Notes under the pieces: generated by a model
What the model was told of the DNA's origin: nothing
Databases searched by the model: none
The model's input: the letters and a program-made list of their open reading frames with translations, nothing else
Position numbers and translations under genes: made by a program
Source of the DNA: Methanosarcinales archaeon
Lineage (GTDB): Archaea > Halobacteriota > Syntropharchaeia > Alkanophagales > Methanospirareceae
Length of the DNA stretch: 7,096 nucleotides
Direction of reading: 5' to 3'
Assembly: GCA_025464645.1 (NCBI GenBank)
Contig: JAODGF010000115.1
Location: forward strand, 1-7,096
Shown: piece after piece, positions 1 through 5,860 of the stretch
Numbering within the stretch: the stretch's first letter is position 1
Layout: each line of letters begins with the position of its first letter

Positions 1-43
1 AGAAATAGATTTTACATTCTTTAGTTCCCTTTCTAAATATATT

Positions 44-568
44 TTAAAGCAGTTCTGCGATTGCCAGTAGAGAGAGCGTTCCATACCGTTTATACTCATA
101 ATCTCGGCTTATACTTGGATACAGACCAGACACCGGCGGTAAATCCAGGGCAACGTTTCCTATTGCCGGTATTCCTGGCTTTTCATCATAGGAGATATAT
201 GCAGTTAGTAGGTCTTCTCCATTATCTGTCTTCTCTCGTAGAACTTCTACCTGTTTATAGGTGTGGAGAACCGCCACACTCCTGATTTCAAACTCAAGAT
301 CACGGCGTTCAATATATCCAGATATTTTATGGGGTTTGATACTGCTTTTACTCAATATCTTTGAGACGGTCCCTCCAGAAAGCCGTGATAACTCTGGAAA
401 GCTTTGTTCGGTACAATTCTCTCGTATATGTTTCGTCAAAGCCCGATTTGTCCAGAATTCGGAGGCGTAATCATAATCTTTTGGTTTTGAGCACGCTAAT
501 GATATTATCCTCGCTCGTGCCTCGGATGAAATACTCCTTGGTCTCTTTTCCGATGAAAAGACAATAAC
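44..568 (-). pseudogene. IS630-family transposase remnant, truncated at both ends
   Basis: The minus-strand frame is open from 568 to a TAA at 44-46, preceded by a TAG at 569-571. The translation carries hallmarks of IS630 (Tc1/mariner-like) transposases: a segment around EARARIISLAC with a downstream EFWTNRAL, then LSRLSGGTVSKIL (helix-turn-helix region), IKPHKISGYIERRD, and SYDEKPGIPAIGN holding the first catalytic Asp of the DDE triad, followed by RDYEYKRYGTLSLLA. Family members are roughly 330-360 residues. Here about 175 codons remain. The N-terminal DNA-binding part is missing, and the frame ends just after the first third of the catalytic domain, so the second Asp and final Glu/Asp are absent. 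Transposase similarity begins upstream of the only plausible start (TTG at 437-439), which argues for decay rather than a short gene. No terminal inverted repeats were recognised. The remnant stops nine bases from the end of the TctA gene, which has a normal-looking C-terminus and so does not seem to have been broken by it. Confidence 0.85.
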
Positions 569-577
569 CTAAAACGG

Positions 578-1900
578 TTAATGCCAACACAGCATCACGA
601 TTATCGGTAGTAGAATAACGCCCATGCAGTTACTCCTCCGCACGCCGAAATAGATGGGGATAAGACCTATACAAGCAGCTATGAAAAGAACCAGCAAGCC
701 TAAAAAACCAGTAAAGAGGAAAACAAGCACAGAAAGGAAAACTGCAATTGATATAAGCATCTTTCGATACGGTATCTTCACAAATAGCCGTGAGAATTGC
801 TTTCCTACATATTTCGTGATGAAAAAGGAGAATGCAGATGCAATCAACACCGCGATTAGCAAGTATATCAATGTCGAAGGCGGAATGACCATCGTCCATG
901 GTTGAACCTGTAAGAGGTTGCTTATTGCCATTGTTGCTCCGCTTCTCGCACGGGAGATAAGAAATAGCGTTGCCAGGCAGAAAATAACATTTGAGGTGTT
1001 AACACCACTCAAAGTCGTGATTACCTCTTCTGGCTGCCTGTTCCTTCTTGCAAGCATTGCCATCACGGTTGCATGTGCAGAAGTGATGCCCGGTAGGAAG
1101 CTAACCATGGAGCCAAAAACCGACCCAGAGATAACGGATTTAGTAGTCTCTCCTATTTCCATCTCCGGCTCTTCCAGTCTTTGCTCCGGTATCTCCGGGG
1201 TGTAAAGCAGCGAAAATAAGATGGTAGAAAGTCCAAATAAACCGGTAAGTGCGGGGAAAAGCATGGAAGAACGAAAAAAGAATGGTGAGTGCACCGGCAT
1301 GTTCAGTATCACATAGCCGAACAATCCAGAGAGCATAAATACAAAGGAGGAAAGAAGAATTGCCTGGTATACTTCCATCCTTTCATTGAAACTCTCTGTG
1401 AGTATGAGTAACGCCGATATTCCAATGAGTATATAAAGCATCTGGCTTTGAATGATTTCGTAGAATTGAAGAGTGGAAAAAACGAAATAGAAGGGGATGA
1501 GAAAAAGAAAAGAGAAAATAACAGCGCCAAAACTGCCTATCGCAGACAGAACCGTTGCTTCGTAGGCTCTGCCCTCCAAAAGCAAGTGATGCGCTGGCAA
1601 CAAACAAAGTGCCGTGTCGCCTTCCGGGGCTCCTATGAATGCCGCGGGTATGAAACTCAAGAAGGTGTGCGCTACTGATGCAGCGAGTATGGTAGAAGCA
1701 ACAAGGACAAGAATGGTTTCAGAAGGAACAATAGCGGTCAAAAAATGCAGCTTCGCTAATATCACAGGTGAGATGGAGAGAAGGATAAAGGCGACATTAT
1801 TCGGGTGAAAGCCTGGAACAAGCCCTGTTGTCGTGCCTAACAGCACGCCGAAGATTGAAAAAGCAAAGAGTAGAAGCAACGGCAAGAATAAGTCCGTCAT
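578..1900 (-). CDS. TctA/DUF112-family multi-pass membrane protein
   Basis: This 440-residue protein is almost entirely hydrophobic helices and resembles the archaeal branch of the TctA family (PF01970, formerly DUF112). Visible family signatures are a glycine-rich first repeat with GLVPGFHPNN at residues 26-35, AHTFLSFIPAAFIGAPE at 77-93, LPAHHLLLEGRAYEA at 101-115, and a second, related half starting near residue 255 with FLPGITSAHAT at 268-278. The two PG-containing loops show the internal duplication typical of the family. A charged loop at about 234-256 (many Glu and Pro) separates the halves. In bacteria TctA is the large membrane subunit of tripartite tricarboxylate transporters, working with TctB and a periplasmic TctC. 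No such partners are present here, as is usual for archaeal members, whose substrate is unknown. The ATG at 1898-1900 lacks a clear ribosome-binding site. A weak TATA-like box on the minus strand lies near 1943-1952. Residues 44-54 are encoded by one copy of the 32-bp repeat. Confidence 0.88.
   Translation of the reverse strand: MTDLFLPLLLLFAFSIFGVLLGTTTGLVPGFHPNNVAFILLSISPVILAKLHFLTAIVPSETILVLVASTILAASVAHTFLSFIPAAFIGAPEGDTALCLLPAHHLLLEGRAYEATVLSAIGSFGAVIFSFLFLIPFYFVFSTLQFYEIIQSQMLYILIGISALLILTESFNERMEVYQAILLSSFVFMLSGLFGYVILNMPVHSPFFFRSSMLFPALTGLFGLSTILFSLLYTPEIPEQRLEEPEMEIGETTKSVISGSVFGSMVSFLPGITSAHATVMAMLARRNRQPEEVITTLSGVNTSNVIFCLATLFLISRARSGATMAISNLLQVQPWTMVIPPSTLIYLLIAVLIASAFSFFITKYVGKQFSRLFVKIPYRKMLISIAVFLSVLVFLFTGFLGLLVLFIAACIGLIPIYFGVRRSNCMGVILLPIIVMLCWH
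1740..1771 (+). repeat. 32-bp perfect direct repeat, copy 1 (inside TctA gene)
   Basis: Six A residues are followed by a 26-base unit beginning TGCAGCTTCG and ending CACAGGTGA. It is identical over 32 bases to 3685-3716 and in the same orientation. On the minus strand it encodes SPVILAKLHFL, residues 44-54 of the TctA protein, between the GLVPGFHPNN loop and the AHTF motif. Homology stops abruptly at both edges (C versus T on the left, G versus T on the right). Confidence 0.95.
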
Positions 1901-2004
1901 GTTACATCAATAAAACAGATGCGTTTACTTTTGAAGAATCTCAAATATCCGATAAGATCATCCTCTTCGTTCAAGAGCGAAAATTTCATCTTATGTGACT
2001 GAAA

Positions 2005-2544
2005 TCAGTCTCTCGCAATATTTATCATTTCTCTGAAGCTGTCGCACTTCTGCTCCAGTTTACCGATATCCATCTCGTGAGCTATCTTTGGGGCATGTCG
2101 GGGGGCGTTGTATCCTAATTTAAATCCACGAGCTTTCCTGAAGATGTCTTTCATCACTTCTTTAGGGTCTTTAAGCGATTCCGGTTCAGGGATCTCTTTG
2201 ACCTCCTTCCCCTCTACTCCTTCTACCGCTTTTTCATCAGCTAACAGCCACGCTTCTAACGCGCACTGTGCGAAACAGACCTCTATCCCCTTTTCAAGCT
2301 CGTTAATCTTGTCTCTTAGTTCTTCACGTCTATCTTCTTTCTTCTTACACTCCGTATCCCTTAGAATAATCACTTTTCCACAGCCCGATTCCTTGAGACG
2401 TCTTCCAAGAGAATTAAATTTCTTTGCATTAAATCCACGAGCTTGCCTAAATTCGGCGTTTAATCCATATTTTGAGAAAATCTCTTTCAATACCTTTTCA
2501 TCTGATTCCCCTTCCACTATCACACCTACCACTTTATGGCACAC
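2005..2544 (-). CDS. DUF4276 TOPRIM-like protein, partner of AAA ATPase
   Basis: This 179-residue soluble protein has the layout of DUF4276 (PF14103), a family with a TOPRIM-like core. An N-terminal beta strand runs into VEGESDE at residues 10-16, where Glu11 sits in the position of the TOPRIM catalytic glutamate. A second strand leads to LRDTE at 61-65, with Asp63 and Glu65 resembling the acidic DxD metal site. A helix then carries LEAWLLADE at 96-104, and a conserved-looking tail holds APRHAPKIAHEMDI at 147-160. TOPRIM folds bind divalent metal and act as nucleases, primases or topoisomerase cores. Nuclease activity here is an inference. The start is a GTG at 2542-2544, supported by a GGGAGAG ribosome-binding site seven bases upstream, and overlaps the end of the ATPase gene by 11 bases, so the two are co-transcribed and probably translationally coupled. 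Separate ATPase plus TOPRIM-like genes recall PARIS (AriA/AriB) and AbiL, and the fused OLD/GajA proteins. Family assignment is from remembered motifs. Confidence 0.75.
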   Translation of the reverse strand: MCHKVVGVIVEGESDEKVLKEIFSKYGLNAEFRQARGFNAKKFNSLGRRLKESGCGKVIILRDTECKKKEDRREELRDKINELEKGIEVCFAQCALEAWLLADEKAVEGVEGKEVKEIPEPESLKDPKEVMKDIFRKARGFKLGYNAPRHAPKIAHEMDIGKLEQKCDSFREMINIARD

Positions 2545-3652
2545 CGCCTATCTCTCCCGAACACCATACTTCGCCAAGCGGTATATCCTTTATCACACGC
2601 TCTTTCATTTCCTCTGGATTCTCTATCTTTCTACAAGTCGTTTTACCCTCTTTCTTCTCAAATATAATTAAATCCTCAGGAACAACTAAATCTACAAAGA
2701 AAGGATTGTGTGTGGTTACTATCACTTGATTTTTCACTGATTTGAATACATCAACTAATAACTCAAGCACTCTTGGATGGATGTAACTTTCAGGTTCCTC
2801 AAAACATACCAAAGGAGGAGATTTCGGCGACATAAACACGTAAATGTGAGCCAACAGCCACAGCATCCCGTCTGACATTTCTGAAAGGTCTATTCTTTTT
2901 TCTAAATCCCTTTCTACTATTTCTAAGTTAGCCTCACCTCTAGTTGTTGGAGGCGTTTCTAAGTATTTAACCTCAGGAACAGCAGCTTTTAACGTATCTT
3001 CAAACTCTGCGTATGCCTCTCTGTCTTTATTTCTGAGATAATGTATCACCTGAGAGAGATTACTCCCATCTTTGTTGAGGCATGCCTCCCCACTTATGCT
3101 TTTTCTCTCCCTCAGCTTAGAAAGTTCGAAATTGTAAATCTCCGTTCCCTCCAGGAATTCTCCAAATTTTAACTGTGAAGGATGAATAAGTTCTTTGGAA
3201 TTACGATTTAAATAGCCTGAGTATAGGTAATTAGGCTGCTTAAATTCTTCATATTTCCCTTTTTTGTGATTCCAAAATTGTCCTTTTCCTCTCTCTCCTT
3301 TTATAAGGTCTTTCTCACCCAACGTAAGATATTCTTCTACCGGATTTTCTTCCATCTTCCCAATACGAACTCCATATTTAATCCTCTCTTCTTTCTCCCC
3401 TTTAGTTTCTATGGATAAGCAGATGTCCCTATCTTCTTCACCGTTAAAAACAACCGATTTATAGCCACCTCTTTTATTTAAAGCATCCGTTATACTCGAA
3501 ATTCCTATTAATTCCGAAACAAAAGAAAGGAGGTCGAGGAAATTACTTTTTCCACTGTTGTTTGGCCCCACTAACACATTAAACTTGCCAAGTTCTATCT
3601 CTGTCTTATCTCCAAAGCTCTTGTAATTCTCAATTGTCAGTTTTTCTATCAT
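2534..3652 (-). CDS. AAA15/AAA_21-type ABC-fold ATPase (OLD/RecF-like), putative defence ATPase
   Basis: From the ATG at 3650-3652 the product is 372 residues with a complete SMC/ABC-type ATPase head. It starts with the typical IEKLTIENYKSFGDKTEIEL strand-turn-strand. Walker A GPNNSGKS lies at residues 29-36, an ABC-like signature LSEMSDG at 256-262, Walker B LVCFEEPES with tandem catalytic glutamates at 281-289, and the switch histidine in TTHNP at 313-317. The region between about 75 and 230 is the variable insertion where related proteins carry coiled-coil or dimerisation elements. Here it is Lys/Glu rich. No TOPRIM domain is fused at the C-terminus. That role appears to be supplied by the overlapping downstream DUF4276 gene. 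A GTG at 3656-3658 would add two residues, but the ATG matches how homologs begin. A TATA-like box about 25 bases upstream suggests a leaderless transcript starting at this ATG. The likely role is nucleotide-dependent sensing or DNA handling in phage or plasmid defence, inferred from family and partner. Confidence 0.87.
   Translation of the reverse strand: MIEKLTIENYKSFGDKTEIELGKFNVLVGPNNSGKSNFLDLLSFVSELIGISSITDALNKRGGYKSVVFNGEEDRDICLSIETKGEKEERIKYGVRIGKMEENPVEEYLTLGEKDLIKGERGKGQFWNHKKGKYEEFKQPNYLYSGYLNRNSKELIHPSQLKFGEFLEGTEIYNFELSKLRERKSISGEACLNKDGSNLSQVIHYLRNKDREAYAEFEDTLKAAVPEVKYLETPPTTRGEANLEIVERDLEKRIDLSEMSDGMLWLLAHIYVFMSPKSPPLVCFEEPESYIHPRVLELLVDVFKSVKNQVIVTTHNPFFVDLVVPEDLIIFEKKEGKTTCRKIENPEEMKERVIKDIPLGEVWCSGEIGGVP
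2552..2558 (-). promoter_or_regulatory. Ribosome-binding site for the DUF4276 gene
   Basis: On the minus strand this reads GGGAGAG, complementary to the conserved 3' end of 16S rRNA, and ends seven bases before the GTG start at 2544. It lies inside the last codons of the ATPase gene. It supports the GTG start over the later in-frame GTG at 2530-2532. Confidence 0.55.
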
Positions 3653-3670
3653 AATCACATATCAAAGCTT

Positions 3671-3682
3671 GAAATATAAAAA
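3671..3682 (-). promoter_or_regulatory. TATA-like box of the ATPase/DUF4276 operon
   Basis: On the minus strand the segment reads TTTTTATATTTC, close to the archaeal TATA consensus. Its centre (about 3676) lies roughly 25 bases before the ATG at 3650-3652, the spacing expected if transcription begins at or next to the start codon, giving a leaderless mRNA. There is no ribosome-binding site before that ATG, which is consistent. The same A/T block read on the plus strand (TATAAAAA, 3675-3682) is also a fair TATA box and could drive aroA with a leader of about 75-80 bases. Confidence 0.5.
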
Positions 3683-3684
3683 TT

Positions 3685-3716
3685 AAAAAATGCAGCTTCG
3701 CTAATATCACAGGTGA
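3685..3716 (+). repeat. 32-bp perfect direct repeat, copy 2 (divergent promoter region)
   Basis: Identical over 32 bases to 1740-1771 and in the same orientation, but here non-coding. It lies between the ATPase operon and aroA, two bases from the TATA-like block at 3671-3682. With one flanking base it forms a small dyad, ATCAC-AG-GTGAT at 3706-3717, whose full symmetry is absent at copy 1. The TctA-internal copy sits in a region expected to be conserved in the family, so this copy is probably the derived one. Confidence 0.95.
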
Positions 3717-3758
3717 TTTTTTAAACATGCAGAGTGACTTTTTCTTAGAGCAAGGTCT

Positions 3759-3768
3759 TTTTATAATA
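3759..3768 (+). promoter_or_regulatory. Second TATA-like box upstream of aroA
   Basis: The plus-strand TTTTATAATA resembles an archaeal TATA box but is centred only about 18 bases before the aroA ATG at 3782. The usual spacing of about 26 bases would place the transcript start just inside the annotated gene, near the GTG at 3794-3796 (Val5). Either this box is not used and the one at 3675-3682 is, or the message is leaderless with a start slightly downstream. The sequence alone does not decide. Confidence 0.3.
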
Positions 3769-3781
3769 GAAAAAGAGACGC

Positions 3782-5119
3782 ATGAACGCAATAGTGCGAA
3801 AGTCGAGGATAAAAGGCGAGATAATTGCACCACCTTCTAAAAGCTACACGCATAGAGCCATTGCAATAGCTTCACTGGGGGAGAAAAGTGACATTCTTTA
3901 TCCACTTATCTCCGAAGATACAAAAGCCACGATTAACGCCGCTAAATCCTTTGGAGCAGTTGTAGATTACGATAAGAAATCGCGAAAAATAACGATAGAA
4001 GGCACAGAAGGAAAACCAGGGACACCCGAAGATGTGATAAACGCCGAAAACTCCGGCACTACCTTAAGATTCTTCATCGCTATTTCTTCTTTATGCGATG
4101 GCGCTACTGTTCTAACTGGTGATTCGTCGTTAAGAAAGAGACCAAATTCTCCTTTGTTGAAATCCCTGAATGACCTTGGCTCAGAGGCTTTTTCGACAAA
4201 AGGAGATGGAACCGCACCAATAGTGGTAAAAGGCAAGCTAAAAGGCGGAAGAACAACCATGAATGCTTCCATCAGCTCACAATTCATCTCCGCTCTGCTC
4301 ATTGCATGCCCGCTTGCAGAGAGGAATTCTTATATTGTGGCGAGAAATCTTACCTCTGTGCCTTATATGATAATGACCACAGAGATATTAGAGAAAGCAG
4401 GGGTAGAAGTCCCTTTTTCTCGCTCCTCTAATGGTTATTCCTTCCAGATAGAAGGAGGAAAAAGATACGAGTTACGAAGGTTTACAGTGCCAGGTGATTT
4501 TTCATCCTCTTCTTATCTCTTAGCGGGTGCCACACTCACGGATTCTGAATTAAAAATTAGTAATTTGTTCCCTTCGGCACAGGGTGATTCCAGAATAGTG
4601 GAAATATTGAACGATATGGGAGCGGACATAAGATGGGATGAGAGAAGAGGAATTGTAGAAGTAAAAGGGATAAAAGAAGCAGGATTAAGAGGCATAAAGG
4701 TGAACATGCGAGAGAACCCGGACTTAGTTCCGACAATTGCGGTATTGGGCGCTGTGGCTGAAGGCACGACAGAGATAACAGGGGTTGCTCATCTGAGATA
4801 TAAAGAGACCGATAGATTGCGGTTTTTGACTGAAGAGTTGAGAAAAATGGGTGTGAGAATAGAAGAGCAGGAAGATGGGTTGTTAATAGAAGGGAGAGAA
4901 TTAAAAGCTGCGAAAGTATTTTCGCATGATGACCATAGGTTAGCAATGGCTTTGTCTATTGCTGCTCTTTCCGCCGGTGGAGAAACAGTTATAGAAGGAG
5001 CAGAATGTGCTGAAGTTTCTTATCCTTCATTTTTTGAGGATATACGCAATTTGGGTGCTGATATAGATATAACCTTAAACCAAAAAGTTTATCAAAGTGA
5101 AAGAATAATTCTAAAATAG
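3782..5119 (+). CDS. aroA: 3-phosphoshikimate 1-carboxyvinyltransferase (EPSP synthase)
   Basis: This cytosolic enzyme transfers the enolpyruvyl group of phosphoenolpyruvate to shikimate-3-phosphate, the sixth step of the shikimate pathway to chorismate. The 445-residue length is normal and all main active-site blocks are visible. They are PPSKSYTHR at residues 17-25 (Lys20, Ser21, Arg25 for substrate binding), NSGTTLR at 90-96 (the PEP-site Gly92 and Arg96), Arg120 in RKRPNS, SSQ at 165-167 for shikimate-3-phosphate, PDLVPTIAV with catalytic-type Asp314, KETDR with Glu342, and DDHRLAMA at 383-390 with Arg386. NSGTTLR and the PPSKSYTHR wording are of the archaeal/class II-like type rather than the E. 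coli type. The ATG start gives the usual short lead-in before the first beta strand. No ribosome-binding site is seen. It is first in a plus-strand run with the CinA-like gene 21 bases downstream, and is divergent from the ATPase operon across a 123-bp spacer. Confidence 0.97.
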   Translation: MNAIVRKSRIKGEIIAPPSKSYTHRAIAIASLGEKSDILYPLISEDTKATINAAKSFGAVVDYDKKSRKITIEGTEGKPGTPEDVINAENSGTTLRFFIAISSLCDGATVLTGDSSLRKRPNSPLLKSLNDLGSEAFSTKGDGTAPIVVKGKLKGGRTTMNASISSQFISALLIACPLAERNSYIVARNLTSVPYMIMTTEILEKAGVEVPFSRSSNGYSFQIEGGKRYELRRFTVPGDFSSSSYLLAGATLTDSELKISNLFPSAQGDSRIVEILNDMGADIRWDERRGIVEVKGIKEAGLRGIKVNMRENPDLVPTIAVLGAVAEGTTEITGVAHLRYKETDRLRFLTEELRKMGVRIEEQEDGLLIEGRELKAAKVFSHDDHRLAMALSIAALSAGGETVIEGAECAEVSYPSFFEDIRNLGADIDITLNQKVYQSERIILK

Positions 5120-5140
5120 AGTGCAAAAAGTTTTAGCGCT

Positions 5141-5860
5141 ATGAAAGGCAAGAACGCTACAATAATAAGCGTTGGGAATGAGATATTAAGCGGGGACGTT
5201 GTAGATACCAATTCTACATGGCTTGCAAAGAGGCTCTCGACACAAGGAGTTGCCGTTGAGAAGATAATGGTAGTAGGTGATGACGTGGAAGCGATAAGCG
5301 AAGTGATAAAAAGCTGCCATTCGGATTTTGTTTTTGTCATGGGCGGGTTAGGTCCAACGCATGACGATGTAACAAGGGAAGGAGTAGCAAAGGGTGTAAG
5401 TAAAGAGTTGGAAAGGAACAGCGAAGCGGAGAGGGCGTTGATAGAGAGATACGGGATAAGTGGCTCCCTATTAAAAATGGCAGATATGCCCGAAGGGTCA
5501 GAGATTATAGCGAATCCAATCGGTGTTGCTCCCGGTTTCTGGGTTGATAACATTATCGTGTTGCCCGGAGTACCCGAAGAGATGAGGGGCATGTTTGATG
5601 GCATTGCTTCGTTTTTTCGTGACGATAGAGGAATAAGAAAAGAAGGGTGGATAATGACTGATAAATCAGAACATGAGATATTGGATGTGCTGAATGAAGC
5701 GGTAAAAGAGTTTGCAGATGTAAAGATAGGGTCTTATCCATACGTAGATAGGGAAGGGGAGGGAAGAAGTTACAAATTGCGTCTAAAACTCCTATCCGCA
5801 GACCCTGATGCGCTTAATAGTGCGAAGAGATGGTTAGAAGAGAGGATAAGAACATGTTAG
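5141..5860 (+). CDS. CinA N-terminal domain protein (COG1058, molybdopterin-binding fold)
   Basis: This 239-residue protein covers only the COG1058 part of CinA. GNEILSGDVVDTN is at residues 12-24, the molybdopterin-binding-fold signature GGLGPTHDDVTREG at 68-81, NPIGVAPGF at 125-133, and LPGVPEEM at 141-148. A C-terminal alpha/beta extension contains KIGSYPYV at 195-202. The C-terminal nicotinamide-nucleotide amidase domain (PncC) of bacterial CinA is absent, as is common in archaea. Some COG1058 domains have been described as ADP-ribose or dinucleotide pyrophosphatases, so a nucleotide-housekeeping role is plausible. Molybdenum cofactor binding is not implied by the fold alone. It lies between aroA (21 bases upstream) and the PhoU-TrkA_C gene, whose start overlaps its last codons, so the three are probably one transcript. 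The ATG has no clear ribosome-binding site, but the first beta strand follows at once, so the start is likely correct. Confidence 0.88.
   Translation: MKGKNATIISVGNEILSGDVVDTNSTWLAKRLSTQGVAVEKIMVVGDDVEAISEVIKSCHSDFVFVMGGLGPTHDDVTREGVAKGVSKELERNSEAERALIERYGISGSLLKMADMPEGSEIIANPIGVAPGFWVDNIIVLPGVPEEMRGMFDGIASFFRDDRGIRKEGWIMTDKSEHEILDVLNEAVKEFADVKIGSYPYVDREGEGRSYKLRLKLLSADPDALNSAKRWLEERIRTC
5842..5845 (+). promoter_or_regulatory. Ribosome-binding site deciding the PhoU-TrkA_C start
   Basis: GAGG, within the purine run AGAGAGGATAAG inside the end of the CinA-like gene, lies eight bases before the ATG at 5854-5856. It favours that start over the in-frame ATG at 5830-5832. Confidence 0.55.

Noticed and set aside
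61..567. Three short plus-strand frames opposite the transposase remnant
   Set aside because: They overlap one another and have no recognisable features. The minus strand carries clear IS630 motifs.
1963..1977. Inverted repeat CTCTT-N5-AAGAG in the spacer between TctA and the DUF4276 gene
   Set aside because: The stem is only five base pairs, with no T tract after it in the direction of transcription, so a terminator cannot be supported.
2108..2671. Long plus-strand open frame antisense to the ATPase/DUF4276 overlap
   Set aside because: It is Ser/Phe/Leu-rich, with no recognisable motif, and lies opposite two genes with clear family signatures. It is a shadow frame.
1740..3716. Composite transposon or integrated element bounded by att-like direct repeats
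   Set aside because: There is no integrase, transposase or terminal inverted repeats inside, and the interval includes the native-looking first 43 codons of TctA. The repeat itself is kept as a finding.
3706..3722. Dyad followed by six T residues, terminator or attenuator-like
   Set aside because: The loop would be two bases, leaving a four-pair stem at best. It is too weak to call as an intrinsic terminator.
3630..3833. Minus-strand 67-codon frame containing SPVILAKLHFL, shared with TctA
   Set aside because: The shared peptide comes only from the 32-bp repeat. The rest has no TctA similarity and overlaps both the ATPase start and the aroA start, so it is not a TctA fragment gene.
4490..4505. 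Second occurrence of AGGTGATTTTT within aroA, similar to the right edge of repeat copy 2
   Set aside because: Only about 11 low-complexity bases are shared, none of the rest of the repeat. This is consistent with chance in AT-rich DNA.
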